A stretch of 64,000 nucleotides of DNA from Leucobacter viscericola (GCF_011299575.1 NZ_CP049863.1:1922001-1986000); one strand, 5' to 3'. Shown: positions 41,069-50,759, numbered from the stretch's first letter. Notes: generated by a model not told the origin, from the letters alone. Program-made: numbers and translations.

Positions 41069-42666
41069 GCTCGGCCGAGCTCACTGAGCGCCTGCGGGTC
41101 GCCAGCACCTCAGCACCAGCATCCGGGCCCGCATCAGGAACCGGTCCCGCACCAGGAACCTGTCCCGCACCAGGTACCGGGCCAGCACAGACTGACGACC
41201 TCACCTCGCTCAGCGCGACCGAGGCACTCGCCGCGTTCCGCGACGGATCCCTCGTCCCGAGCGAACTCCTCGCCGCGACAATCGCACGCATCCACGCGGT
41301 GAACGGTGACCGCTCCACCGGCATCAACGCCTTCACGGAGCTACTCTTCGAAGACGCAATGACCTCTGCCGTCGCTGCAGACCACGCCTACGCAAACGCC
41401 CGCCGCGATGGCACCCGAACCCCGGCGCTTCTGGGGATCCCCGTGGCGACCAAGGAGAAGCACGGTCTCGCTGGTCGATCCTTAACCCAGGGTCTTGCCG
41501 CCTGCAAGGGTGAAATCGCGGCGACAAACCACCCCGTCGTTGAGCGTGTGCTCGCCGCCGGGGGCATCATTCACGCGCGCACGACCTCACCCGAATTCTC
41601 TTGCGCTACTGTCACGCACTCTCCTCTCTGGGGTATTACCCGCAATCCTTGGAACCCTGCTGCCACTCCCGGCGGATCCTCCGGGGGTGCCGGTGCTGCT
41701 CTCGCGGCCGGTATGGCAACCCTAGCTACAGCCTCAGACATTGCTGGCAGCACTCGAATTCCGGCGGGGTTCACCGGCACCGTTGGTTACAAGGCCCCCT
41801 ACGGTCGTGTGCCCGGACTGCCTCCGTTGGCCGCGGATTGGTATCGCGGCGATGGTCCGATGGGGCGAACGGTGGCCGACACGGCGCTGCTGGCGGGAGT
41901 GATGAGTGGTCGTCATCCCGTCGATCACGGGTCGTGGGGAGCGCACGGGATCCGGCCGGATCATGGGCAGCCGACGGGCCCAGATGCCGTGAGAGGGCTT
42001 CGGATTGGCCTGGATGTGACGCTCGGCGACTATCCCGTGGCAGCGAGCGTGCGCGCCAACACCCTGCGCGTGGCCCAGTTGCTTGAGGCTGCGGGAGCCG
42101 AGATTGTGCCCGTGTCGCTGCCCTGGACAACCGAGCGAATCACCCGAACGACCTTCGCCCACTTTGGGCACATTCTTGGGCCGGCCATGTCCGAAATCAC
42201 CGCGGGAACCGAGGATCAGCTCGCCGCCTACACGCTCCAGTTCATCGCGGATGCGGCGTCGGTCGCGCGCGAGGTTTCGCTTCCAGAGTCATTGGCGATG
42301 GACGCTTCGCTGCAGCGCGATTTGGCCCTTGAGATGTCGGGGCTCGACGCGCTCCTCACCCCAACGCAGGCCGTGGAGATGCTCGATGCCGAGGGAAACT
42401 ATCTCGATGGCGTCACGGCGCCCAACAGCGGCGGCGATGGCAGCAGCAGCGACACCAGGCGCCTCGGCCACTACTGGGAGGCCCACATGACCAGCCCCTT
42501 CAACGTGGCAAACCGCTGCCCGGTGTTATCGGTTCCCAGCGGCATGTCGAGCGTCGGGGTGCCCACCGGGGTGCAGGTCGTCGGTCACCCGTTCGAAGAG
42601 GGAATGGTGTTTCGCATTGGGTCAGCCATCGAGGCGCTGGTGGAGATGCCCGCGCTGCGGCTCTAG
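41065..42666 (+). CDS. Amidase of the amidase-signature family
   Basis: 533 residues. The Ser-cisSer-Lys catalytic triad is visible: Lys in IPVATKEKHGLAG, cis-Ser in TPGGSSGGAGAALAAG, and nucleophile Ser in ASDIAGSTRIPAGFTG. The whole AS domain is present to VPTGVQVVGHPFEEGMVFRIG. It should hydrolyse an amide to acid and ammonia. The N-terminal 45 residues form a non-conserved Ala/Pro/Gly/Thr linker with an 18-base repeat. The start overlaps the upstream hydrolase stop by four bases. It acts with the hydrolase in the LysR-linked cluster. Confidence 0.92.
   Translation: MSSAELTERLRVASTSAPASGPASGTGPAPGTCPAPGTGPAQTDDLTSLSATEALAAFRDGSLVPSELLAATIARIHAVNGDRSTGINAFTELLFEDAMTSAVAADHAYANARRDGTRTPALLGIPVATKEKHGLAGRSLTQGLAACKGEIAATNHPVVERVLAAGGIIHARTTSPEFSCATVTHSPLWGITRNPWNPAATPGGSSGGAGAALAAGMATLATASDIAGSTRIPAGFTGTVGYKAPYGRVPGLPPLAADWYRGDGPMGRTVADTALLAGVMSGRHPVDHGSWGAHGIRPDHGQPTGPDAVRGLRIGLDVTLGDYPVAASVRANTLRVAQLLEAAGAEIVPVSLPWTTERITRTTFAHFGHILGPAMSEITAGTEDQLAAYTLQFIADAASVAREVSLPESLAMDASLQRDLALEMSGLDALLTPTQAVEMLDAEGNYLDGVTAPNSGGDGSSSDTRRLGHYWEAHMTSPFNVANRCPVLSVPSGMSSVGVPTGVQVVGHPFEEGMVFRIGSAIEALVEMPALRL
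41119..41190 (+). repeat. 18-bp in-frame tandem repeat in the amidase N-terminus
   Basis: Four imperfect 18-base units (41119-41136, 41137-41154, 41155-41172, 41173-41190), the consensus being GGAACCGGTCCCGCACCA. They encode GTGPAP-type hexapeptides ahead of the catalytic domain. Confidence 0.8.
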
Positions 42667-42688
42667 GCTCCAGAGCCACTACCAACAT

Positions 42689-43492
42689 CTACGCCGCAAC
42701 AAACCCCGAAAGCGCCGCGACCCACTCATCGAACGCGTCGAGATGAGCGTCGTGTGATCCCCCGGCAAGATCCACGCGAGTCACCTGTGCACCTCGCGAG
42801 ATGAACCGATCTTTCTGCTCAGCGGTAAACATGCCGCCTTTTGCATATACAGCCAAAGTTGGCGCGCTGACGCTCTCCCATTCCTCCCAGCGCGGCACGG
42901 CGACGGCCCGAATCGTCTCGACCATAACGTCGGCGTCGAAGCGCGGGTGTAGACCGTCCGCGCGCTGCTCAAGATCATTTGCCCACGCCTGTGACAGCGG
43001 GTCATCACCGAGGTGAGCGATCGCCGCCTCACGGTTCGCAAACGGGACGGGCCAGGCACGTAACCACTCGCCAAGGTCCGCATGATCCTCGGGAGATCCG
43101 TTCCCCTCGTCAACCTCTAACAGCACGAGTCGACGCACCTTTTCCGGGTGGGCGGCACCCACCAGCATCGCTGTGTGGCCTCCCATCGATTGGCCAACCA
43201 GATCGACCGGCCCGGTGGTCCCACCCTCGGTTACCGCATCAATCACGGCTGCAACGTCACTGACAAACGCGTCACGCGAAAGGTCGCTCGGGATCCGGGT
43301 GCTTCGACCGTGCCCACGCAGGTCAACAAGCACGACCTTTCGGCCCTCAAGCGCATGCGCCGTGGGAATGAACTCGCGACCGCTGCCCATGAGACCGTGG
43401 AGGATCACAACGGCAGGATCGGCCCCCTCAAACACCGTGTAAGAAATGACGGTGCCGTCAGTGACTGTGAGCTCATGCACCGTCGGTTTCAC
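42689..43492 (-). CDS. Alpha/beta hydrolase
   Basis: 267 residues of the alpha/beta hydrolase fold: oxyanion HG in VVILHGLMGSGREF, LRGHGRS, nucleophile elbow GQSMGG (Ser about 106), and acid/His positions near the end (AGGSHDAHLDAFDEW). Several enzymes are possible (esterase, lactonase, haloperoxidase-like). It is convergent with the amidase, with only 22 bases between stops, and lies downstream of a 19-bp tandem repeat array on its own strand. Confidence 0.88.
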   Translation of the reverse strand: MKPTVHELTVTDGTVISYTVFEGADPAVVILHGLMGSGREFIPTAHALEGRKVVLVDLRGHGRSTRIPSDLSRDAFVSDVAAVIDAVTEGGTTGPVDLVGQSMGGHTAMLVGAAHPEKVRRLVLLEVDEGNGSPEDHADLGEWLRAWPVPFANREAAIAHLGDDPLSQAWANDLEQRADGLHPRFDADVMVETIRAVAVPRWEEWESVSAPTLAVYAKGGMFTAEQKDRFISRGAQVTRVDLAGGSHDAHLDAFDEWVAALSGFVAA

Positions 43493-43601
43493 AGTGTAAG
43501 CCTATACACGGGGCCAAGATCCGGGTGCGGGCGACTCCTCGTCGCCGAGCCTGCATTGCAGCGTCGAAAGTGCGGTTCAGAACTGCAAGTTCAGCGCTGG
43601 A

Positions 43602-43734
43602 ATGCAGGCTCGGCAGCGAGGCGCAAGCTCGGCGACGAAGCGCAAGCTCGGCGGCGAAGCGCAAGCACGGCGACGAAACGCAAGCACGGTGGCGAGGCGC
43701 AAGCACGGCAGCGAAGCGCAGGCTCGACCGCTAC
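43602..43734. repeat. Intergenic 19-bp tandem repeat array
   Basis: Seven head-to-tail 19-base units, from 43602 to 43734, with consensus GCGCAAGCWCGGCRRCGAA. The last unit is degenerate. It fills the gap between the EamA stop and the alpha/beta hydrolase start. A period of 19 does not keep a reading frame, so it is not coding. Earlier scattered copies of the unit (GCCTGCATTGCAG) are seen near 43548. Confidence 0.9.
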
Positions 43735-43746
43735 ACGCGGAACCCG

Positions 43747-44592
43747 TTACCGCCGCGAAGACGTAGCCATCACGAGCGCATTGCTACCGACGACCAGGGC
43801 GAGCCCGGTCCACTCGAGTGGTTCGAGCAGCTGTCCCAGCACGAGCCAGCCGATCAGCGCCGCCCACACCGGATTCAGGCTGGTCAAGATGCCGAATATT
43901 CCGGCGGACACCCGTCGCAGGGCAGCCAGGTCTGAGGCAAACGGGAGCAACGACGAGAAGATCGCGCACACCATCGCAACGCCAATCGCCCAGAGCGGCG
44001 GCGGGTGGGCCGTAAACCAAAATACGGCGACCGGGATCCACAGCACCGCCGAAACAACACTCGCAACCGCGGGTCCCTCGAGCCCGTTCAGCCGAGCACC
44101 GAGGGTGCGGTTCAGTAGAATGTACGACGCCCAGCCCAGGGCCCCGATACCGGCGTAGGCGACTCCGAGGTAGTTGCTCGTTGGCCCCGGTTGCACGAGC
44201 AGCACCACTCCAACCAGGGCGGCAACGATGGCGAACAGGTCGATGCGGCGCCGCAACATGGCGATCGCCACACCGAGGGGGCCCAGAAACTCAATGGTCA
44301 CGGCGAGGCCAAGGCCGATCTGGTTGATGGCTCCGTAAGTGCCCGCGCTCATCGCGCCGAGGGCCACGCCAAGCGCGCCCGCGTACGCCCAGTCGCGTCG
44401 GGTGAGCTGCCGCCATTTAGGTCGCGCCAGGCACACGAACACGATCGCCGTGACAAACTGGCGCACGGCCACAACGCCGAGGGGACCGATTGCTGGAAAA
44501 ACCAGGGCGCCCATGCCCGCGCCAACCTGGTTGCTGACCGAACTCGAGACTGCGAACAACATGCCGGAAATTCGCGCGTTCATTTTTAACAT
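43747..44592 (-). CDS. EamA/DMT family transporter (RhtA-like)
   Basis: 281 residues, about ten hydrophobic helices in two EamA halves. N-terminal SSSVSNQVGAGMGALVFPAIGPLGVVAVRQ and the later FSSLLPFASDLAALRRVSAGIFGILTSLNPVWAALIGWLVLGQ match the RhtA/YdcZ-type amino acid exporter group. The likely role is export of an amino acid or similar metabolite. AAAGGA ten bases before the ATG. A second ATG three codons later is also possible. Confidence 0.9.
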   Translation of the reverse strand: MLKMNARISGMLFAVSSSVSNQVGAGMGALVFPAIGPLGVVAVRQFVTAIVFVCLARPKWRQLTRRDWAYAGALGVALGAMSAGTYGAINQIGLGLAVTIEFLGPLGVAIAMLRRRIDLFAIVAALVGVVLLVQPGPTSNYLGVAYAGIGALGWASYILLNRTLGARLNGLEGPAVASVVSAVLWIPVAVFWFTAHPPPLWAIGVAMVCAIFSSLLPFASDLAALRRVSAGIFGILTSLNPVWAALIGWLVLGQLLEPLEWTGLALVVGSNALVMATSSRR

Positions 44593-44741
44593 GAACCCGT
44601 CGTCCTTTCGGTGGGCGCAAACTACCGACCTGCGGCGCCCAATTACCAGCTGTCTCCTCTCTGAACCGGTGACTACCGGCTAGTCGAGTGTACAGACTCG
44701 ATCGCTTGCGATCCCCTGAACGGGGTCCACAGATGCCAAAA

Positions 44742-44767
44742 GGGCCGCGGGGAAACCCCCGCGGCCC
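44742..44767 (-). terminator. Intrinsic terminator of the aldehyde dehydrogenase gene
   Basis: GGGCCGCGGGG (44742-44752) pairs perfectly with 44757-44767 around AAAC. Read on the minus strand it is followed by TTTT, a classic rho-independent terminator 22 bases past the stop codon. Confidence 0.92.
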
Positions 44768-44788
44768 TCAAGCAACACGTGCCAGAAA

Positions 44789-46165
44789 CTACGCCGACAC
44801 GAAGAACAGTCGTTTGTTCGCGAACTCGCCGATGCCAACCGGGCCCATCTCGCGGCCGAAGCCGGAGCGCTTCACACCGCCGAAGGGGATCTCAGCCGCT
44901 TCTGCCGCGATCGTGTTGACGTGGCTCATGCCGACCTCGAGCTGTGAAGCAACGCGGGTCGCGCGGGCCTCATCGGTCGAGAACACCGAACCACCGAGGC
45001 CGAGCGCGCAGTCGTTCGCAAGCTCAAGCGCTTCCTGGTCGCTCGACACCTTGTAGACGGTCGCGACCGGTCCAAAGATTTCCTCGCCGTAAGACTCCGA
45101 ATCGCGCGGCACGTCAACGAGAACGGCCGGCGAGTAGTGCGCGCCGGGTCCTTCGGACAGCACGCCACCCGCAACGAGCGTCGCACCTTCGGCAACTGCC
45201 TTCTGCACCTGCGCGTTGACGGTCTCGGCCGCAGCGCGGGTCGACAGCGGCACGTACTGGCCCTCGGCGAGGTCCAGCTGATCCCCTGGCGTAAGCCCGG
45301 TCGCGAGCTTCTTCAGCTCGGCAACAAACTCGTCGTAGATCGTGTCCATGACGATGAGGCGCTTGTTCGAGTTGCAGACCTGGCCGACGTTGTAGACGCG
45401 GAAGTCCCACGCCTGCTTCGCCACGGCTGCGACGTCGTCGGAGTCGAGCACCACCATCGGGTCGATGCCGCCGAGCTCAAGCACACACTTCTTGAGGTGG
45501 GCGCCTGCCTGCGCGCCGATGATTGCGCCAGCGCGCTCGGAACCGGTGAGAGAAACACCCTGCACGCGGGGATCCGCAATGATTGTTGCGATCTGATCGT
45601 GCGACGCGAAGACGTTCTGGTAACCGCCAACGGGCACACCCGCCTGCTCCATGATCTCCTGGATCGTGAGGGCGGAGCGCGCGCAGATATCAGCGTGCTT
45701 CAGCAGAATGGTGTTGCCGAGCAGCAGGTTCGGCGCCGCGAAGCGGGCGACCTGGTAGTACGGGAAGTTCCACGGCATCACACCGAGCAGCGTGCCAACC
45801 GGGCGGTGCTCGATGTAAGCCTTACCCGGCACGGTGCTCGGGATCTCGTAGTCGGTGATCAGGCTGGGCCCGTGCACCGCGTAGTACTCGATGATGTCGC
45901 GTGCGAACTCGACCTCGTCGATGGACTCAGCGATCGACTTGCCCATTTCGAGCGCGATGAGACGCGCGAGCTCTTCCTTGCGCTCCTCAAAAATCTCAGC
46001 GACTCGTTTGACGACGGCGGCGCGATCCTGCACGCTGCGCTCTCGCCATTCCCGGTAGACCGCATCGGCACTCGCGAGGGTCTCCTCGATCTGTGCGTCG
46101 GTTGCGGCTTCGAACGTTTCGAGAATCTCGCCGGTGGCAGGATTCTGAACCCGGTACTTAGACAT
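44789..46165 (-). CDS. NAD(P)-dependent aldehyde dehydrogenase, succinate-semialdehyde type
   Basis: 458 residues, the short form typical of Sad/YneI-like succinate-semialdehyde dehydrogenases. Motifs: MPWNFPYYQVARFAAPNLLLGNTILLKHAD (cofactor site), GSERAGAIIG, catalytic Glu in LELGGIDPMVV, catalytic Cys in NVGQVCNSNKR, and EEIFGPVATVYK. It oxidises an aldehyde, probably succinate semialdehyde, to the acid. The residues after the Cys (NSNK where TAAK is common) are slightly unusual. It is monocistronic, with its own terminator. Confidence 0.9.
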   Translation of the reverse strand: MSKYRVQNPATGEILETFEAATDAQIEETLASADAVYREWRERSVQDRAAVVKRVAEIFEERKEELARLIALEMGKSIAESIDEVEFARDIIEYYAVHGPSLITDYEIPSTVPGKAYIEHRPVGTLLGVMPWNFPYYQVARFAAPNLLLGNTILLKHADICARSALTIQEIMEQAGVPVGGYQNVFASHDQIATIIADPRVQGVSLTGSERAGAIIGAQAGAHLKKCVLELGGIDPMVVLDSDDVAAVAKQAWDFRVYNVGQVCNSNKRLIVMDTIYDEFVAELKKLATGLTPGDQLDLAEGQYVPLSTRAAAETVNAQVQKAVAEGATLVAGGVLSEGPGAHYSPAVLVDVPRDSESYGEEIFGPVATVYKVSSDQEALELANDCALGLGGSVFSTDEARATRVASQLEVGMSHVNTIAAEAAEIPFGGVKRSGFGREMGPVGIGEFANKRLFFVSA

Positions 46166-46270
46166 GCATATCTTCCTCCAGAGTAGGGAATAGAGGCCAC
46201 GCCAACGTGTCTATGCGTTGATCGCGCCTCTTGAAAGCTATCACCCTCTCCCGCGAGTGCACCGGTTAGC

Positions 46271-46316
46271 GACGAGAGGCCAGGATAACCACGCGCAGTT
46301 TTCCTGGCCTCTCGTC
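46271..46316. terminator. Hairpin shared with the 38124-38195 repeat family
   Basis: GACGAGAGGCCAGGA (46271-46285) pairs perfectly with 46302-46316 around 16 bases. It lies 14 bases past the stop of the adhesin gene on the minus strand. The core GGCCAGGATAACCACGCG matches the inner part of the inverted repeat at 38144. Confidence 0.8.
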
Positions 46317-46329
46317 ACTTAGGTGGCCA

Positions 46330-49300
46330 TTAGTTGCGAGCCGGGTGTTGCTGGGAGCGGCGCCGTAGTACCAGCACGGCACCCAGGCCAGCGAGCAGCA
46401 GGCCAACACCCGTCAGGGCGGCCGCCGACTCGAAGCCGGTCAGTGCGAGGTCGGTCGCCCAAACCACACGGTCGGTGTCGGTCGAGGTGCACGTGTCGTT
46501 GTCATCCTCGCAGCGCCCCGGCGCCTTAACGACCACGCTGTTCACGACTTTGTCGCCAGCACGCGCCTGCTCAGACACCTTTACCGTGACGTGCACAACC
46601 TTGTTAGCACCCGCCGCAAGCGAAGACACCCGCCACACCACCGCAGAGCCCTCAGCAGACAGCTTGCCACCGTCGCTCGCCGAAACGAACGACACGTTCT
46701 TCGGCAGGATGTCCGTGACAATCGCGTTCTTCACGACAGTGTTGACCGAGTCGTTACCAATTGTCACGTCGTAGGTGAGTGTGTCGCCGGCCTTCACCTC
46801 GGTGCGGTGGTCATCTTTCAACACCCACAGCCCCTCGGGGGTGTGGTCGATGTCGGTGGAGGAGCACTCGTCACCGGGCATGCTCGGGTCGTCCTTGCAG
46901 GTGCCGTCACTTGTGACCGTGGCCGTGTTGACGATCTTGGTGCCGCCAAGCAGGCCCTTGTTCACCGTGACGGTGATGGTGATCTTCTTCACCTGACCGG
47001 GAGCCATATCGCCAAGCGACCACTCGAAACCGTACGGGTTGTCGAACGAGACCGTACCCGGAATAGACGACCTCACAAACGTCAGGTTGTCGGGCAGCAC
47101 GTCGCGCACGACCACGTCGGGTGCGGTGTACTTCGTGTAGTTCGTCACCTCGAGAACGTAGTTGAGTGTCTCGCCAGGCTTGACGAGCGTACGCCCATCG
47201 TCCTTTACGATCTTGACCCGACCGATCTCGTCAACCGGCGCAGGAATCTTCACGTACCCGGCGTCGATCGTGCGATTGATAAATGGAGCATCCACCTTGT
47301 CGCTCGCGACCGAGGGGGTCACGTTTGTTTCGCCCTCACCCAGGTGGATCACCGCGGTGCGGCCCGTGGCCACATCGGCATCCGAATCGACGGTGGCATC
47401 GCTGCCCGCAAGCGCGACCGTGCGGTCGTAACCGTCGACAGCCCCAAACTCGACGGTGTAGTCACCGGCAGCCAGGTTGTCGAAGTGGTAGTAACCGTTC
47501 TTGTCGGTGGTGGTGCGCGCGAGCTCGGTGCCGTCGCTTCCATAGAGGATCACCGAGACCCCCGCAAGCGGATCCTCTCCCTTGTCTTGAACGCCGTTTT
47601 TATTGGCGTCGACCCAGGTGTAGTCGCCGATCGCGTAAGTGGTCGCGGCGACCGCGTACCAGGGATCCTCGTCGCTCACCCGAGTGCCGGAGGACACCCC
47701 GACGCCCGCCACCGAGACGCTGTCGCCGTGGGTTTGCGCCGACTTCAGCGCGGGCACGGTGCCGGTGCACTCGAAGCTCGCGCCGACCACAAACGGGCCG
47801 CCCCAGGCCACACCGGTCGAGGGCCCACCGAGCTTCGAGAAGTCGCAGCTCAGGCCGGTCATCGCGGGCCCGTTGAGGGTCACATCGGAGACAGTCACAT
47901 CACGCAGCGCCTCAGCACCGGTGTTGGTGACGGTCATGGTAATTGGTGTCGCAGAACCGATCGTGACGGTCTTGCCGGGAGCCGTGTCGAAGTCGCCAGC
48001 CGGGAACCCATCGTCAGTCGACCACTTCTCGACGCTCATCGCGGGCTCGGTTGGCTCGGCCATCTGATCCACAACCCACGGCGCTTCGGCCGCAAGCATC
48101 GGCGAACCATCCTTCGCCTGCACCGAGTCGAGCGCGATACGGTTCCAGGTGCGCTCGCCGCCCACGATCGGCGAACCGTCGGCCAGCGTCGTTGGTGTGG
48201 CCATCGTCCACTGGGCGTCCACAAACTCGCCACCCTTAAACACACGCTCACCGAAGTCGAAGCGGATCGAGCGGATCGCCGACCAGTCGGTCACCCCGGC
48301 AGCGGTCTGCCAGGAGGTGTCTTGGGCACCAGCGCAGTAGAAGGAGGCACTGTGGTCGTCGGAGTTGTCCATCTCGGGGCGGCACGGATCGGTCTTGGTC
48401 GAATAGGTAATCGTCATTGAAGGATCGGTCACCGCGATCGGCCCGGTCATGGTCGGTACCCACTCGTTGCCATTGCCAGGGGGATCCTGCGCGTAGCGAC
48501 CGTTGGTCACGCCGTGATTGCCGGGGTACGGCAGCAGGTCGTACGCGACGAGATCCTTCAGATCGCGGTTGCCGAAGTTGCCCATCTTCACGGAGTAAGA
48601 AACCGTGCCGCCAGGGGTCGAGGTGCCCACCTGGTTCGACTGGCCGGGAACCTCGGCGGAGTCGAACCACTTGCCGTTGTCTTGATCGCCGGTGACGTGC
48701 TTTTCGATCCATGTCGCGGCGGTATCGGCGAGCGTAAAGGCCCCACCAGCGCGCGGTGCGTATTCCTTCGTGTCGCCGTCGCCGTCAGCATCGTAAAGGT
48801 CTGCGCTCCAATCGTTGGAGTCGTTCGGAACGCGCACATCACGATCAAACGCCGTCGCGAGGTTTCCACGGTACGAGGGCTCAGTTGCTTCACCCGTGTA
48901 GCTTCCCGAAACCGCACCCGGGTTCACGACGGTGTCGTACTGGTACTTGCAGTTGGTGTTGAGACTCGGAATCAGGATGCCCTTAGTGCCCGTGTAGGTC
49001 CACTTCACGGTCTCGCTGCGCGGGCCACTTGTGAATGGGGTGCCGTGCGCCTGGTTCCAATTGTTCAGCACCTCCTCCGAGAACTCCGATGCTGCCGGGC
49101 AGTAGCTCTTGTTGCTTGCAAGCGCCCGGAAAGAACCCGTCTGGTAGCTCAGCTCGTTCGGAATGTCGTCGTACACAAGCGGCATCCACGGAGTATTGAG
49201 GTCGTTATTCTGCAACTGCAGCGTCCAGGTGATCGTGCCGCCGGGCCCAACGGGGGTCTGTGATGCATCTTTGTAGATGGCAGGCTTCGGAGTGGGAACC

Positions 49301-50688
49301 TGCGAGACCTCAATGGTCGCGCAGGGCCTGACCTGGTTGCTGGCACCAGCGGTCTTAACCGTGGCGCAGTTCGTAATCTCAGTGACATTGGCGAGGGCGT
49401 CCCAATCACCGTCTGACCAGATGGCAACGCTGAAAGATTCTTCGACCCTTACACCAACAAATTTGACGGTCACCTTGGTCACTCGAGGTGCGCCCGCAGG
49501 AACTTCGACCCGATCCACGTTGAAATCGAGTGGACCGCTGCTGGTGCCGTCCGCATACGTAAACTCGACGGTGCTGCCGGGGTGCACGTTGCGCCACTCG
49601 GGCCCGCGATCAACCACTGTCACGTTGAGGCCGTCGGGGATCGGGTCAGTCACCGTGATGTCTTGGGTCAGGTTGCCCCAGTTGGTCGCGACGATTTCGA
49701 AGCGCTGCTGACCACCCCCGCGGCTGATCGACGTGCCGGTTTTTGAGGCCGTGACACGATAGTCAGGCGGTGTATCCGCGACAACCACCGGAGACTGCGC
49801 GGTCTTTGTCTCGGGTTTGGGGCTGCCGTTTGGTGTGCCCGTAAGCGTCGCAGTGTTAATGATGGTCTTGCCCGTTGCAGATGCCGGGAAGGTGACGGTT
49901 ACGCTCGCGTCTGCGTGCCCAAACAGGTTGTCGAGAGTCCACGTGACCGTGTGGCTCGCAGCATTGTAAGTACCGCCTGCCGTTGCGCTCACGAACGTCG
50001 CCTCAGCTGGCAGAGTGTCAACCAGCGTCAGGTCGTGGTACCCGATTGCGCCGTGGTCGCTGGCGGGATCAAGATGTGTAATGTCGGCGCTGAGGGAGTA
50101 CGTGTAGTTTTCATTGGGTCGAGTCTGCGGTGCGCCGCGCTTCGTGAGCTGCAACTCACTCGCCGCGAGCAGCTCGATTGTTGCGGAGCGGGTAACGTCA
50201 GCCTTGCCGGGCTGCGACACCGTCATCACCGTCGTCTGATCGCCAGGCATCGTCGTGTAGTTCTCGGTCGGCCACGAGATCGTCAGCTGCGACACCAGCC
50301 CAGCCTCCGTCGCCGCATACACAACGTCGACCGTGCCGTTGGCGTTGGCCACAACCGAGGTCACCCCGGGCGGATACGGCTTGACGACCGTCGCGGCACC
50401 CGTGGCACCGACGGGCTTGCTGAAGCGCAGTGTCACGTCCTTGCACTGAGCAGGATCCGAGCAGCTCAGCTGCGCCTCGTAGACGAGCGAGTCGCCAGAA
50501 TAGACAGTGGTGTTCTTGGCAACCAGCGCAGTGCTCAGCATGCCGTCGTTGCCGGGAGCGGCGAAGGCGCTGTGGGCTGATCCCCCAAGCACCAACAAGG
50601 GCACAACAAGAACGGCCACGATAGCCAGCAGCAACGTACGCATGGATTTACGGCCGCGTGGCCTGGCTGCGATCAGAGGGGTATACAC
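46330..50688 (-). CDS. Sortase-anchored DUF11/SdrD B-type adhesin (module 2)
   Basis: About 1452 residues. Order: signal peptide (TLLLAIVAVLVVPLLVLGGSAHSAFA); several DUF11-like segments (YKDASQTPVGPGGTITWTLQL); a Cys-containing central region with G-T-K-G-I-L-I-P-S and DPCRPEMDNSDDHSA; one SdrD B-like domain (about 1016-1142, IGDYTWVDANKNGVQDKGEDPLAGVSV, GYYHFDNLAAGDYTVEF) that usually binds calcium; two DUF11 domains (about 1157-1275 and 1279-1396); LALTG at about 1413, a hydrophobic helix and RRRSQQHPARN. A TTG start at 50724 is open, but AAAGAG six bases before the GTG at 50688 is better. It lies 120 bases after a membrane-bound sigma factor gene and is a close paralog of the adhesin at 53859-58664. 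Confidence 0.9.
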   Translation of the reverse strand: MYTPLIAARPRGRKSMRTLLLAIVAVLVVPLLVLGGSAHSAFAAPGNDGMLSTALVAKNTTVYSGDSLVYEAQLSCSDPAQCKDVTLRFSKPVGATGAATVVKPYPPGVTSVVANANGTVDVVYAATEAGLVSQLTISWPTENYTTMPGDQTTVMTVSQPGKADVTRSATIELLAASELQLTKRGAPQTRPNENYTYSLSADITHLDPASDHGAIGYHDLTLVDTLPAEATFVSATAGGTYNAASHTVTWTLDNLFGHADASVTVTFPASATGKTIINTATLTGTPNGSPKPETKTAQSPVVVADTPPDYRVTASKTGTSISRGGGQQRFEIVATNWGNLTQDITVTDPIPDGLNVTVVDRGPEWRNVHPGSTVEFTYADGTSSGPLDFNVDRVEVPAGAPRVTKVTVKFVGVRVEESFSVAIWSDGDWDALANVTEITNCATVKTAGASNQVRPCATIEVSQVPTPKPAIYKDASQTPVGPGGTITWTLQLQNNDLNTPWMPLVYDDIPNELSYQTGSFRALASNKSYCPAASEFSEEVLNNWNQAHGTPFTSGPRSETVKWTYTGTKGILIPSLNTNCKYQYDTVVNPGAVSGSYTGEATEPSYRGNLATAFDRDVRVPNDSNDWSADLYDADGDGDTKEYAPRAGGAFTLADTAATWIEKHVTGDQDNGKWFDSAEVPGQSNQVGTSTPGGTVSYSVKMGNFGNRDLKDLVAYDLLPYPGNHGVTNGRYAQDPPGNGNEWVPTMTGPIAVTDPSMTITYSTKTDPCRPEMDNSDDHSASFYCAGAQDTSWQTAAGVTDWSAIRSIRFDFGERVFKGGEFVDAQWTMATPTTLADGSPIVGGERTWNRIALDSVQAKDGSPMLAAEAPWVVDQMAEPTEPAMSVEKWSTDDGFPAGDFDTAPGKTVTIGSATPITMTVTNTGAEALRDVTVSDVTLNGPAMTGLSCDFSKLGGPSTGVAWGGPFVVGASFECTGTVPALKSAQTHGDSVSVAGVGVSSGTRVSDEDPWYAVAATTYAIGDYTWVDANKNGVQDKGEDPLAGVSVILYGSDGTELARTTTDKNGYYHFDNLAAGDYTVEFGAVDGYDRTVALAGSDATVDSDADVATGRTAVIHLGEGETNVTPSVASDKVDAPFINRTIDAGYVKIPAPVDEIGRVKIVKDDGRTLVKPGETLNYVLEVTNYTKYTAPDVVVRDVLPDNLTFVRSSIPGTVSFDNPYGFEWSLGDMAPGQVKKITITVTVNKGLLGGTKIVNTATVTSDGTCKDDPSMPGDECSSTDIDHTPEGLWVLKDDHRTEVKAGDTLTYDVTIGNDSVNTVVKNAIVTDILPKNVSFVSASDGGKLSAEGSAVVWRVSSLAAGANKVVHVTVKVSEQARAGDKVVNSVVVKAPGRCEDDNDTCTSTDTDRVVWATDLALTGFESAAALTGVGLLLAGLGAVLVLRRRSQQHPARN

Positions 50689-50759
50689 AGTGAACTCTTT
50701 CTTCAAAACACACCGGGGGTGCAATTGGGGACAGTTAGGAAAGATGCCCCGGCGACGAA

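Noticed and set aside
43602..43734. Possible CRISPR array
   Set aside because: The 19-base units are contiguous, with no spacers and no cas genes near, so it is a simple tandem repeat.
46591..48420. Long plus-strand open frame (about 609 codons) opposite the module 2 adhesin
   Set aside because: It is antisense to a gene with clear domains and sorting signal. Its composition (Arg/His/Val-rich) is that of a high-GC shadow frame, and no domain is recognisable.
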